From JAICQM01 sp963781555 (GTDB taxonomy: Bacteria; Chloroflexota; Limnocylindria; QHBO01), in NCBI GenBank assembly GCA_963781555.1, contig CAWAGB010000006.1:806001-870000 (forward strand): a DNA stretch of 64,000 nt, read 5' to 3'. The notes under the pieces are model-generated. The model was given only the letters and a program-made list of their open reading frames with translations, was not told the origin of the DNA and searched no databases. Positions 26,220 to 35,213 of the stretch are shown in pieces. A program made the translations under genes and the position numbers. The first letter of the stretch is position 1. Each line of letters opens with the position of its first letter.

Positions 26220-27065
26220 TCATGCGACACCCAGCAGGCCGGGCAGGTCAGCCGCGCTGGCCGTGACATGGTCGGGCCGGCGCTCCCCGTCGAGGCCCGC
26301 AGCCGCTGCCGCATCTGCCACGCCGGTCAGGACGAGCAGCGAGGCGATGCCCGCCCGCCGCGCCGCGACGATGTCGGCGGCAGGGTTGTCACCGACAACG
26401 AGTGCCTCGTTGGCGGTCATCCTGGCCGCGGCCAGGATCGACCTGAACATCTCCGGCTCCGGCTTGCCGATGACCAGCGGCACGACGCCGGACGCGACCG
26501 CCAGCGCCGCCACCGCCGCCCCGGCACCGGGCAGGAAGCCACGGGCGGTCGGATAGCGGTCGTCTGCGTTCGTGGCGATGAACGCTGCTCCCTGGCGGAT
26601 CGCCGTCGTGGCCGCGGCGATCGCCCGGTAGTCGAGCGCGCGATCCAAGCCGACCACGACCGCGTCATAGGACGCCTCCAGGGACTCACCCGCGTAGTCG
26701 GGCGGGACGGCCTCGCGGGCCGCGGTCACCGCAAACCGGGCAGCGCGGAGCTCGTCGAGCAGCCCGGCCTCGCCGATCGCCAGCAGGCTGCGCACCCGCG
26801 GCGCATGGCGGGCGAGATGCTCGATCGTCGCCGAGGTCGAGGTCACCACCGCGTCACGACGCGTCCGGATGCCCATCTCGGCCAGCCGGGCGACGTACAT
26901 GTCGCGGTCGGCCGTCGAGTTGTTGGTGGCGAAACGGGTCGCGATCCCGGACCCCTCGATCACGGCAATCGCGTCCGCCACGCCGGGCACGGGCTCTGCG
27001 CCGCGGCAGACGACGCCGTCGATGTCGAAGATGACGAGGCGCACCCCGAGCGGCAGCGTACTCAT
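26220..27065 (-). CDS. HAD-superfamily phosphatase, subfamily IIA (NagD-like)
   Basis: 281 residues. Motif I is VIFDIDGVVCRG (nucleophile Asp, then Asp), motif II TNNST, the C2A cap domain occupies about residues 85-185, and motif III/IV is GKPEPEMF ... VVGDNPAADIVAA. Members dephosphorylate nucleotides, sugar phosphates or phosphoglycolate. The nearby adenosine deaminase and nucleoside importer make a nucleotidase role attractive, but that is inference. TATGAT at 27075-27080 (minus strand) lies nine bases before the ATG. Confidence 0.88.
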   Translation of the reverse strand: MSTLPLGVRLVIFDIDGVVCRGAEPVPGVADAIAVIEGSGIATRFATNNSTADRDMYVARLAEMGIRTRRDAVVTSTSATIEHLARHAPRVRSLLAIGEAGLLDELRAARFAVTAAREAVPPDYAGESLEASYDAVVVGLDRALDYRAIAAATTAIRQGAAFIATNADDRYPTARGFLPGAGAAVAALAVASGVVPLVIGKPEPEMFRSILAAARMTANEALVVGDNPAADIVAARRAGIASLLVLTGVADAAAAAGLDGERRPDHVTASAADLPGLLGVA

Positions 27066-27074
27066 GCGGGCCGC

Positions 27075-27080
27075 ATCATA
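27075..27080 (-). promoter_or_regulatory. -10 element of leaderless HAD phosphatase gene
   Basis: TATGAT on the minus strand, nine bases before the ATG at 27065; no Shine-Dalgarno. Confidence 0.5.
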
Positions 27081-27093
27081 GGGGCGAAATCCC

Positions 27094-27123
27094 TTGAGGG
27101 ATGCATGGGTCAGGCAGTATCAT
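27094..27123 (+). promoter_or_regulatory. Sigma-70-like promoter of the BMP transporter operon
   Basis: TTGAGG (27094-27099), an 18-base spacer and TATCAT (27118-27123). The predicted start near 27130 leaves a leader of about 97 bases containing a GC-rich hairpin (around 27135-27170) before a good ribosome binding site. Confidence 0.55.
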
Positions 27124-27226
27124 TCCGCAGATTCTGCGCCGGGCCTCTCCATCCGCCCGGGCGCATCCGGAGGCGCCGCCACCCTAGCGGCAAGATGTGC
27201 ACCCGAGTGGTGCAGAGGAGAACTTC

Positions 27227-28432
27227 ATGCGAAAGCACTCCAGCTTCGCCTACATGGCGATCCTGGCCATCCTGGCCCTCGTGGTTTCGGCGTGTTCGAA
27301 CGCCAACACCACCCCTTCGGCCAGCTCGTCCGGCGGCTCGTCCATGGACTCCAGCGCATCGGCCAGCGCATCGGCCAGCGAAGCGCCCACCGGGCTCGCG
27401 GCGTGCGGCGACCCGGAGACGGGTGACGCGTTCCTCATCGGCGGCGTCACGGACGTCGGCCAGCTCGAGGACAAGTCCTTCAACGAGGGTGGCTGGTGCG
27501 GCACCATCGCCGGCGCCACCGCGGTTGACGGCCACGCCGAGGTCATCGTGACCGAGGACCCGGCCGACTACCAGAACAACATGCAGACGTTCATCTCCGA
27601 GGACTACGACATCGTCGTGACGTACGGCTTCGCGCTCGGGAATGACACGGCCATCGCTGCCAAGGCCAACCCGGACATCCAGTTCATCGGTCTCGACCAG
27701 TCGATCTGCGTCGATGCCAACGGTGACCCGGATCCGACCTTCGCCTGCGCAGGCGACGCGGCCACGCTGCTGCCGAACTACCAGGGCCTCATCTTCAACG
27801 AGGCGCAGGCGGGCTACCTCGCCGGCATCGTGGCGGCAACCCTGTCCGAGACCGGGGTGATCGGCGCGGTCGGCGGTATCGAGTCGGTGCCGCCGGTCAA
27901 GGCCTACATCGGCGGCTACATGAACGGCGCGCTGTCGGTGAACCCGGACATCCAGGTTCTGATCTCGTACGTCTCCGAGGACATCACCACGGCCTTCAAC
28001 GACCCGACCACGGGCGCGTCGCTGGCGGACCAGATGATCGGGCAGGACGCGGACGTCATCTTCCAGGTGGCCGGCCTCTCGGGCCAGGGCGCGCTGGAGG
28101 CCGCGTGCGATGCGGACATCTACGCGATCGGCGTCGACACCGACCAGGCGCTGGCGCTGCCGAACCTGACGTGCATCGTCACCAGCGCTGAGAAGAAGCT
28201 GGTCGACGCGGTCAGCGAGGCGATCCAGCGCGTTGCCGACGGGACGGCCGTTGGTGGCACCCTGCTCCTCGACGCGGCCTCGGACCCGCCGAAGGTCGGC
28301 GTGTCGGAGTTCCACAACCACCCGGACCTGTACACCGACGAGCTCCAGGGGCTCCTCGACGACGCCACGGCCGCCATGGCCTCCGGCGATCTCGATCCCT
28401 GCGAGGGCGACGGCGAGTGCCCGTTCGAGTGA
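27227..28432 (+). CDS. BMP-family nucleoside-binding lipoprotein
   Basis: 401 residues from ATG at 27227, with AGAGGAG eight bases upstream. A lipoprotein signal ends at VVSACSN (Cys23 modified), followed by a Ser/Ala linker. The BMP/PnrA domain shows VTDVGQLEDKSFNEGGW, FIGLDQ, YQGLIFNEAQAGYLAGIVA and DADVIFQVAGLSGQGALEA. It binds nucleosides outside the membrane and feeds the ATPase and two permeases that follow. An unusual feature is a conserved-cysteine pair (ICVDANGDPDPTFAC), probably a disulfide loop. Two hairpins follow the stop codon. Confidence 0.93.
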   Translation: MRKHSSFAYMAILAILALVVSACSNANTTPSASSSGGSSMDSSASASASASEAPTGLAACGDPETGDAFLIGGVTDVGQLEDKSFNEGGWCGTIAGATAVDGHAEVIVTEDPADYQNNMQTFISEDYDIVVTYGFALGNDTAIAAKANPDIQFIGLDQSICVDANGDPDPTFACAGDAATLLPNYQGLIFNEAQAGYLAGIVAATLSETGVIGAVGGIESVPPVKAYIGGYMNGALSVNPDIQVLISYVSEDITTAFNDPTTGASLADQMIGQDADVIFQVAGLSGQGALEAACDADIYAIGVDTDQALALPNLTCIVTSAEKKLVDAVSEAIQRVADGTAVGGTLLLDAASDPPKVGVSEFHNHPDLYTDELQGLLDDATAAMASGDLDPCEGDGECPFE

Positions 28433-28437
28433 TCCGT

Positions 28438-28463
28438 TCCGGTCGGGCGCACGCCTGACCGGA
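28438..28463 (+). other. Intercistronic hairpin 1 after binding-protein gene
   Basis: 11-bp stem (28438-28448 with 28453-28463, one G-U pair) with a GCAC loop, starting six bases after the stop codon. No T-tract. Confidence 0.7.
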
Positions 28464-28476
28464 GCACACCGCTGAC

Positions 28477-28507
28477 AGGGGCGGGTCCAGCATCTGGGCC
28501 CGCCCCT
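28477..28507 (+). other. Intercistronic hairpin 2 after binding-protein gene
   Basis: 14-bp stem with one wobble pair (28477-28490 with 28494-28507) and a three-base loop, 32 bases before the ATPase start. With hairpin 1 it forms a tandem likely to protect or partly terminate the binding-protein transcript. Confidence 0.72.
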
Positions 28508-28538
28508 CCTGCAATCGAGACGCATCGAGGTCGGACGC

Positions 28539-30131
28539 ATGACCGAGAGCCAGCCGCAGGCGACCCGTCCACCCGCGCTCGAGATGCGCGGCGTCACCAA
28601 GCGCTATCCGGGCGTGCTGGCGAACGACCACATCGACCTCGACGTCCGCCCCGGGGAGATCCACGCCCTGCTGGGCGAGAACGGCGCCGGCAAGTCCACC
28701 CTCATGAACATCCTGTACGGGCTCGCGGCGCCTGACGAGGGCGAGATCCTCCTGGACGGAAAGCCGGTCACCATCCACGGCCCGTCGGACGCCATCGACC
28801 GCGGAATCAGCATGGTCCACCAACACTTCATGCTCGTCCCGGTCCTGAGCGTTGCCGAGAACATCCTGCTCGGCGATGAGCCCATGGCCAATCCCATCTT
28901 TCTCGACCGCGGCGATGCCCACTCCCGCATTCGCGAGCTCGGCCGCCGATTCGGCTTCGAGGTGGACCCGGACGCCACCGTCGGCTCACTGTCCGTCGGG
29001 TGGCAGCAGCGCGTTGAGATTCTGAAGGCGCTCTACCGCAATGCGCAGATCCTGGTGCTCGACGAGCCCACCGCCGTGCTGACTCCCCAGGAGACGCGCG
29101 AGATCTTCACGGTCCTCCGCCAGCTGACGAGCGAGCTCGGGACCTCGATCGTGTTCATCAGCCACAAGCTGAACGAGGTCCTCGAGGTCGCGGACCGCAT
29201 CACGGTCATCCGCCGCGGCAAGGTGGTCGGCTCGCGCATCCCCTCCGAGACCGATGAGGACGACCTCGCCGAACTCATGGTCGGCCGCGACGTGGAGCTC
29301 ACCGTCGACCGCGGAGAGAGCACCCCGGGAGAGCCGGTGCTGGTGGCGACCGATGTCCGCGTCAACGACGATCGCGGCCGCGAGGTGGTCCACAGTGTCG
29401 GCTTCCAGGTGCGGGCCGGTGAGATCTTCGGCATCGCCGGCGTCGCCGGCAACGGCCAGGACGAGCTTGTCGAGTCGTTCACCGGCCTGCGCCGCACGAG
29501 CGGCGGGACCGTGACGCTGCTGGACCGCGATATCACGCACGCCACCCCGCGCGAGCTCCACGGCCGCGGCGTCGGCTTCGTGCCCGCCGACCGCCACCGG
29601 TTCGGGCTCGTCCTTGGCTTTCCCCTGACAGATAACGTCGTCCTCAACGACTACCACGCCGAGCCGTATGCCCACGGCATGGTGCGTGACGAGGAGGCGA
29701 TTCTGAAGCGCGCCAACGAGGCGATAGCGGAGTACGACGTGCGCACGCCGTCCGCGACGATCAACGCCGGCACGCTCTCCGGCGGGAACCAGCAGAAGCT
29801 CATCGTGGCCCGCGAGTTCGGCCGCGAGCTGAAGCTCCTGATCCTCGACCAGCCGACGCGCGGCCTCGACGTCGGGAGCATCGAGTTCATCCATCGCCAG
29901 GCAGTCAAGCGGCGCCGTGACGGCACCGCCATCCTGCTCGTCTCCGCGGAGCTCGACGAGGTGCTGGAGCTGTCCGATCGCATCGGGATCATGTACCGCG
30001 GCGAGATGGTCGCCATCGTCGACGCGCGGCAGGCGGATCGTGAGGAGATCGGGCTCCTGATGGCGACCGGCGGCAAGGTTGGCGCCGAGGCGACCAAGGA
30101 CATGACCGCGGACCTGGAGCAGGCGTCGTGA
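28539..30131 (+). CDS. Nucleoside ABC importer ATPase with two nucleotide-binding domains
   Basis: 530 residues, two fused ABC domains as in sugar/nucleoside CUT2-like importers. The first domain has GENGAGKSTLMNILYG, SVGWQQRVEILKALYR and LVLDEPTAVLTP; the second has GVAGNGQDELVES (lacking the Walker A GKS/T, usual for this group), LSGGNQQKLIVAREF and LILDQPTRGLDV. It powers uptake through the two permeases that follow and overlaps the first by 4 bases (GTGA). GAGG lies about eight bases before the ATG. Confidence 0.94.
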   Translation: MTESQPQATRPPALEMRGVTKRYPGVLANDHIDLDVRPGEIHALLGENGAGKSTLMNILYGLAAPDEGEILLDGKPVTIHGPSDAIDRGISMVHQHFMLVPVLSVAENILLGDEPMANPIFLDRGDAHSRIRELGRRFGFEVDPDATVGSLSVGWQQRVEILKALYRNAQILVLDEPTAVLTPQETREIFTVLRQLTSELGTSIVFISHKLNEVLEVADRITVIRRGKVVGSRIPSETDEDDLAELMVGRDVELTVDRGESTPGEPVLVATDVRVNDDRGREVVHSVGFQVRAGEIFGIAGVAGNGQDELVESFTGLRRTSGGTVTLLDRDITHATPRELHGRGVGFVPADRHRFGLVLGFPLTDNVVLNDYHAEPYAHGMVRDEEAILKRANEAIAEYDVRTPSATINAGTLSGGNQQKLIVAREFGRELKLLILDQPTRGLDVGSIEFIHRQAVKRRRDGTAILLVSAELDEVLELSDRIGIMYRGEMVAIVDARQADREEIGLLMATGGKVGAEATKDMTADLEQAS

Positions 30132-31273
30132 GCGCTGCTGCGCCAGGGCGACGGCGCCAGTCCACAGCGGCCCGCATCAGCTCGGTCATCATCGTGCCGC
30201 TGGTCGCGGTGGCCGGTGCACTGGTGGTCGGCGGCCTCATCATCTTCCTCTCCGGCTTCGCCAGCGGCAAGCTGGACGTGACGCTCCCATTCCAGGCCTA
30301 TGCCAGCCTCTTCCGCGGCGCGTTCGGAAGCGTCAACGGCATCCTCTTCAGCATCGTGAGCGCCACGCCGCTGATCCTGGGCGGCATGGCGGTGGGCCTC
30401 GGGTTCAAGGCAGGCCTCTTCAACATCGGGGCGCAGGGCCAGTTCCTGATGGGCGCGCTCGGGGCCGCAGGCGTGGGCGCCGCGGTGGCCGGGCAGCCCG
30501 GATTCCTGGCCATCCCGGCGGCGATCCTCGCAGGTGCCGTGCTCGGCGCTGCGTGGGGCTTCATTCCGGGGGCCCTCAAGGCCTGGACCGGTGCCCACGA
30601 GGTGGTCACCACCATCATGCTCAACTTCATCGCCGGCACCCTCATCGGCTACCTGATCACGGGGCCGCTCGAGGCGCCCGGCTTCTCGTTCTCGCGCACG
30701 GGCCCGCTGGGTGCCGCCGAGTTCCCGACCTTCTTCGGCACCGGCATCCACCTCGGCGTGCTCATCGCCTTCGGCCTGGTGCCGGTCATCTGGTGGATTC
30801 TGTGGCGGAGCACGCTCGGGTTCGAGATCCGGACCGTTGGAGCCAACCCGGACGCGGCGCGGTATGCGGGGATGCGACCCGCGGTCATCACCATCCTCAC
30901 CATGTCGCTGTGCGGGATGCTGGCGGGTCTCGCGGGAGCCGGTCAGATCCTGGGCATCAGCCACTTCATGAACGCGTCCTACGGAACCTCGATCGGGTTT
31001 GACTCGATCTCCGTGGCACTGCTCGGTCGCGCTCATCCGGTCGGCATCACCCTCGCGGCGCTGCTCTTCGGCGCGATGCGCGCCGGGTCAGGCCTGATGC
31101 AGATCGAGGCAGGCATCCCGGTCGAGATCATCGACGTCATCCAGGCGACCATCCTCCTCTTCCTGGCCGCCGACATCGTCGTGCGACGGGCGCTGCGCAT
31201 CCGCGCAGCCGGGAGCGAGCCGGATGAGATCCAGACGGTCAGCAAGACGTACGGCCCGGGGACACCGGTCTGA
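30128..31273 (+). CDS. Nucleoside ABC importer permease (first)
   Basis: 381 residues, GTG start overlapping the previous stop. About ten hydrophobic segments, with the BMP-system permease pattern: LILGGMAVGLGFKAGLFNIG near residue 80 and GAHEVVTTIMLNFIA near residue 160. It forms the heterodimeric pore with the next gene product. Its stop shares one base with the next ATG (TGATG). Confidence 0.93.
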   Translation: MSAAAPGRRRQSTAARISSVIIVPLVAVAGALVVGGLIIFLSGFASGKLDVTLPFQAYASLFRGAFGSVNGILFSIVSATPLILGGMAVGLGFKAGLFNIGAQGQFLMGALGAAGVGAAVAGQPGFLAIPAAILAGAVLGAAWGFIPGALKAWTGAHEVVTTIMLNFIAGTLIGYLITGPLEAPGFSFSRTGPLGAAEFPTFFGTGIHLGVLIAFGLVPVIWWILWRSTLGFEIRTVGANPDAARYAGMRPAVITILTMSLCGMLAGLAGAGQILGISHFMNASYGTSIGFDSISVALLGRAHPVGITLAALLFGAMRAGSGLMQIEAGIPVEIIDVIQATILLFLAADIVVRRALRIRAAGSEPDEIQTVSKTYGPGTPV

Positions 31274-32352
31274 TGGACGCGCTGTACGGCATCCCGATCC
31301 TTGGCGTCCTGTTCCAGTTCATCGGTTACCTCATCGACGTCATCCCCGGCATCGCGCCGATCGTGCTCGGCCTCGCCACGCCAATCGCCCTCGGGGCGCT
31401 GTGCGGGATCATGAACGAGCGCTCCGGCATCGTGAACATCGGCATCGAGGGAATGATGCTGTCGGGTGCCTTCGCCGGCTTCCTCGCCGCCGGCCTCGTC
31501 CAGCAGTCGTTCGGCGGTGACCCATTCGGACCATTCGACATGAGCCTCGCCCTGCTGGTGGGCGTCCTGGCCGCCGTTCTGACCGCGATGCTGCTGTCTG
31601 CCCTGCACGCGTGGCTGTCGATCACCATCGCAGCCGACCAGATCATCAGCGGCACGATCATCAACATCGCGGCCATCGGCCTGACCGGCTACCTGAACCG
31701 GCTGCTCATCTCGCCGAACCCGCGGCTCGGCGCCGGCACCTTCTCGTCCTTCAAGCTGCCGCGCGAGGTGGAGAACTTTCCCGTCGTGGGCTGGATCGCC
31801 GACATGTTCCTCAGCCAGGGGCCGCTGGCGATGACCGTCCTCCTCCTGGTCGTCATGCTCCAGGTGCTCCTCTTCCGGTCGCGCTGGGGGCTGCGCACCC
31901 GCGCCGTCGGCGAGCATCCGCGCGCGGCCGAGACGGTGGGCATCGACGTCATCCGGCTGCGCTACCGCAACGTCATCGTCGGGGGCATCTTCGCCGGCCT
32001 CGCCGGCGCGTACCTGACCCTCGAGGGAACCGGCTCGTTCCAGAACGGGATGACGGCCGGCCGAGGCTTCATCGCCCTCGCCGCGGTCATCTTCGGCCGC
32101 TGGACGCCGCTCGGCGCCTTTGGGGCAGCCCTGCTCTTCGCGTTCTCCGGCGCCTTCGGCCAGGCGGTCCGCATCCGGCCGCCAGGCGATGAATACGCCC
32201 AGCTGGCCCCGATCATGGATGCCATCCCGAGCCAGGTGTACGGGGCGCTCCCCTACCTCGTGACGATCATCATCCTGGCCGGCGTCGTCGGTCGCAGCGT
32301 GGCACCGGCGGCCGTGGGGCGCCCGTACACCAAGGAGACGAAGGCCGGCTGA
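31273..32352 (+). CDS. Nucleoside ABC importer permease (second)
   Basis: 359 residues, about nine hydrophobic segments. The family signature GIMNERSGIVNIGIEGMMLS occurs near residue 47, and GVALTYR-like sequence ENPRAAETVGI near 215 is the cytoplasmic coupling region (here GEHPRAAETVGID). It completes the importer. It ends three bases before the convergent metallophosphoesterase gene. Confidence 0.93.
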   Translation: MDALYGIPILGVLFQFIGYLIDVIPGIAPIVLGLATPIALGALCGIMNERSGIVNIGIEGMMLSGAFAGFLAAGLVQQSFGGDPFGPFDMSLALLVGVLAAVLTAMLLSALHAWLSITIAADQIISGTIINIAAIGLTGYLNRLLISPNPRLGAGTFSSFKLPREVENFPVVGWIADMFLSQGPLAMTVLLLVVMLQVLLFRSRWGLRTRAVGEHPRAAETVGIDVIRLRYRNVIVGGIFAGLAGAYLTLEGTGSFQNGMTAGRGFIALAAVIFGRWTPLGAFGAALLFAFSGAFGQAVRIRPPGDEYAQLAPIMDAIPSQVYGALPYLVTIIILAGVVGRSVAPAAVGRPYTKETKAG

Positions 32353-32355
32353 CGC

Positions 32356-33084
32356 TCAGCTGGGCACGTGTTGGCGGGCCGCAGGCGGGATGCTGACGAG
32401 ATCCATCGGCAGCCCGGCGGCCGCCATGTCGGCGATCACCGGGGTGCGGTCGTAGTCGACGTTGCGGAAGCCCACCACGATGTCGGCGCCGACGTAAATG
32501 ACGCCGTAGCGCGCCCGCGCATCGCCGTCGGCCCCGCAGCCAACCGACCCCGCGGCGACGAAATGCGTCGGTCCCACCACGCGGTGGAATGACTCGTGGG
32601 TGTGGCCGAAGCACAGCAGGTCGTCGCCCTCGTCGGCGGCAAGGCGCGCAAATGCACGCGACGGGCGGTCCGCCCACAGGTACTCGGTATTGCGAATCGT
32701 CGAGCCGTGGAAGAGCAGCGCGCTCCGGTTCTCCACCGATATGCGCAGGGTCAACGGGAGGCCGCGCAGCCACGACCGATGGGACTCGTCGATGTGCTCG
32801 CGCGTCCAGCGCAGCGACACGTCGCCGGCGGCCTCCGATACGGACGAGGCCCACAGGCTTCCGGGCGTATCACGGTCCATGCCGACCGCCTCGTCCCAAT
32901 TGCCCTGGACCGTGGGGACGCCCAGCCGCCGCAGCTCGTCGCACACCTCGTTGGGGTTCGGCCCACGGCCGACCACGTCACCCAGGCACCACAGCTCGTC
33001 GCAGCCGATCTGGGCAGCGTCGTCCACGACGGCGCGCAGGGCGGGGAGATTTGCATGCAGGTCGGAGATCACGGCAATGCGCAT
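32356..33084 (-). CDS. Metallophosphoesterase, YfcE/calcineurin type
   Basis: 242 residues from ATG at 33084. Metal-binding motifs are complete: MRIAVISDLHANL, LWCLGDVVGRGPNP, VQGNWDE, FHGS and CFGHTHESFHR. Proteins of this length are phosphodiesterases with loose specificity; the true substrate is unknown. CAGAAT at 33092-33097 (minus strand) ends seven bases before the ATG, suggesting a leaderless message. Confidence 0.88.
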   Translation of the reverse strand: MRIAVISDLHANLPALRAVVDDAAQIGCDELWCLGDVVGRGPNPNEVCDELRRLGVPTVQGNWDEAVGMDRDTPGSLWASSVSEAAGDVSLRWTREHIDESHRSWLRGLPLTLRISVENRSALLFHGSTIRNTEYLWADRPSRAFARLAADEGDDLLCFGHTHESFHRVVGPTHFVAAGSVGCGADGDARARYGVIYVGADIVVGFRNVDYDRTPVIADMAAAGLPMDLVSIPPAARQHVPS

Positions 33085-33169
33085 GCGCCGGATTCTGACG
33101 CTGCGCCGACGGCCCCGACAATCCCCCATTGCGGGCAATCCGCGGCGGGACGATCCGCCGCGCCCGGGG

Positions 33170-34255
33170 TCAGACGGCGGCGGCTCCCGCGAACGGCGCG
33201 GCGACCATGCTCACCCGTCCGGCGACCGTGCGCGCCAGCTCCCGCAGCGCCTCGTTGGCCAGCGAGTCAGAGCCGCCGGGGTACTGCGGCGACGTGATCG
33301 GGACACCAGCGTCGCCTCCGGTGCGCACGCCCGGCTCGAGCGGGATGCGGCCGAGCACGTCGAGCTCGAGCTCGCGCGCGATCTTCGCTCCGCCGCCGGA
33401 GCCGAAGATGTCGTGCTCCTCGCGGCAGTTGGGGCAGATGAAGCCGCTCATGTTCTCGACGACGCCCAGGGTGCGCACGTTCACCTTCGTGAACATGGCG
33501 ATTGCCTTGCGCGCGTCGGCGAGGCTGACCTCCTGGGGCGTGGTGACCACCACTGCGCCGGTGAGCGGGATGAGCTGGCTGAGGGAGAGGACCGCGTCGC
33601 CGGTGCCGGGCGGGAGGTCGACCACCAGGTAGTCGAGCTCGCCCCACTCCACATCACGCAGGAACTGCTGGATGGCGGAGTGGATGAGCGGGCCGCGCCA
33701 GATGACGGGCGCGTCGCCGGTGAGGAAGTACTGGATGCTCATCATCTTCACGCCGTGGGCCACGACCGGGTTCACACGGCCGTCCTTGCCGGTCACGTGG
33801 GCCCCGGAGGTGCCCATCATGAGCGGCACGTTGGGACCGGTGATGTCGGCGTCGAGGAGGCCCACGCGCGCGCCATCGCGCGCCAGGCTGACGGCGAGGT
33901 TGACGGCGACGGTCGTCTTCCCGACGCCGCCCTTGCCGGACGCCACCGCGATGGTGTTCTTCACACCGGGGATGAGATCGGCGGCCGGCCCCCCGAAGCT
34001 GCGCTTGACGTTGCTCGCCCAGTCGACGCGCACCACGTCCGCGCCGAGCGTCGCCAGCTCGCGGGTGATGTCGTTCTCGATGGTCGCCTTCAGGGGACAG
34101 GCCGGCGTGGTGAGCTCGACGGTCAGGTCAACCACCGAACCCTCGATGGTGATCTGCTTCACCATTCCCAGCGAGACGAGGTCCCGCCCGATCTCCGGGT
34201 CCTTCACTCGACCGAGGGCGGTCATGATGTTGTCGTTGGTCAGCATCTCGGGCAT
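33170..34255 (-). CDS. Mrp/ApbC iron-sulfur cluster carrier ATPase
   Basis: 361 residues. An N-terminal DUF59/MIP18-like domain (TALGRVKDPEIGRDLVSLGM) precedes the P-loop domain: deviant Walker A ASGKGGVGKTTVAVNLA, DADITGPNVPLMMG, DLPPGTGDA, and a CPNC pair in FICPNCREEHDIFG that bridges an Fe-S cluster between subunits. It carries and delivers Fe-S clusters. Start at 34255 has AAAGGATG about 13 bases upstream; ATG at 34246 is possible. The gene has a leader of about 45 bases from a TACGCT -10 (34306-34311). Confidence 0.92.
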   Translation of the reverse strand: MPEMLTNDNIMTALGRVKDPEIGRDLVSLGMVKQITIEGSVVDLTVELTTPACPLKATIENDITRELATLGADVVRVDWASNVKRSFGGPAADLIPGVKNTIAVASGKGGVGKTTVAVNLAVSLARDGARVGLLDADITGPNVPLMMGTSGAHVTGKDGRVNPVVAHGVKMMSIQYFLTGDAPVIWRGPLIHSAIQQFLRDVEWGELDYLVVDLPPGTGDAVLSLSQLIPLTGAVVVTTPQEVSLADARKAIAMFTKVNVRTLGVVENMSGFICPNCREEHDIFGSGGGAKIARELELDVLGRIPLEPGVRTGGDAGVPITSPQYPGGSDSLANEALRELARTVAGRVSMVAAPFAGAAAV

Positions 34256-34349
34256 GCGTGCGTCAGGACATCCTTTCGGAGAGGGCACCGATCGTGGCTG
34301 ACCTGAGCGTAGCAGAGGTCGCCGATTGCTTCCCGATGCGGGTCAGCCC

Positions 34350-35195
34350 TCAGGCGAGCCCGTCGAAGAACGACGTTTCGCCGGCATCCACCCCGCCTGC
34401 CGGGACCGGCAGGTTGGAGCGCACCAGTCGATACGCCTCGCTGGCGAGATGCCGATCCCGGTCCTCGGCGGTCCAGTCGCTGAACGCGCCGGATGAGCCG
34501 GTCTGGGTGACATGGCGGTTGATGGCGGCCAGCTTGAGCGGCGCCACCTCGCCGAGCTCCAGGGTCAGGGTCGAGGCGGCCGCGGCGCCCGGCGCGTCGC
34601 CCGCGTCCGAGGGGCCGGCCGGAGCCACCAGCTCGTAGAGCTTCGCCGCGCGCCACGCGACCTGGTCCTCCTCGATGTCGTCCTCGTAGGCCATCGGCTC
34701 GCCGGCGCGGTCGAACGCGTCGCGGACCGCACGGTGCATGACCAGGTGATCCGGGTCGCCGGTGGCACCGTCGGGGCCGAAGGACAGGATGACCTCGGGG
34801 CGGTGCATCCGGATGGGCTCCACGATGCGGCCCACCAGCTCGTCGTAGTCGACCGCGTCGAGCTGCGTCTCGCTGTAGTCGAGCATGCGCAGCACGCGCA
34901 CCCCGAGCATCGCCACGCTGCGCCGCAGCTCGTCCTCGCGGACGGTGTCCAGGTTGCGCCACACGGTCGGCTTCGAGTAGTGGCGATTACGCCCACCGGG
35001 GGCAGGGGCCTTGTCGAGCAGTCGACGGTCGAACACGCCGCGAGTCACGCATACCACCACGACATATGCGCCCGATGCGGCGGCGCTCGCCAGGGCGCCG
35101 CCAAAGCCGAACGCCTCGTCGCCCGGGTGGGCAACGATGGCCATCAGGCTGCGGACGGGGGCGCGCTCACGAACGGGACGCCAGATCGAGGACAC
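34350..35195 (-). CDS. PIG-L family deacetylase with altered AHPDDE motif
   Basis: 281 residues, GTG start with TATACT at 35203-35208 (minus strand) ending seven bases upstream. LmbE/PIG-L enzymes are zinc-dependent N-acetylglucosaminyl deacetylases. The zinc motif here reads AHPGDEAFGFGG: His and the second Asp are kept, but the first Asp, the general base in the family, is Gly (codon GGC). The distal GDPDHLVMHRAV motif with the third zinc ligand is intact. Either catalysis is changed or another residue acts as base. The substrate is unknown. Confidence 0.85.
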   Translation of the reverse strand: MSSIWRPVRERAPVRSLMAIVAHPGDEAFGFGGALASAAASGAYVVVVCVTRGVFDRRLLDKAPAPGGRNRHYSKPTVWRNLDTVREDELRRSVAMLGVRVLRMLDYSETQLDAVDYDELVGRIVEPIRMHRPEVILSFGPDGATGDPDHLVMHRAVRDAFDRAGEPMAYEDDIEEDQVAWRAAKLYELVAPAGPSDAGDAPGAAAASTLTLELGEVAPLKLAAINRHVTQTGSSGAFSDWTAEDRDRHLASEAYRLVRSNLPVPAGGVDAGETSFFDGLA

Positions 35196-35202
35196 GGCCC
35201 GG

Positions 35203-35208
35203 AGTATA
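35203..35208 (-). promoter_or_regulatory. -10 element of leaderless PIG-L gene
   Basis: TATACT on the minus strand, seven bases before the GTG at 35195. It supports that start over the internal ATG at 35144. Confidence 0.5.
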
Positions 35209-35213
35209 TCGGT

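Noticed and set aside
27124..27226. Purine riboswitch in the leader of the nucleoside importer
   Set aside because: The leader has a GC-rich hairpin and a ribosome binding site but not the conserved purine-aptamer core.
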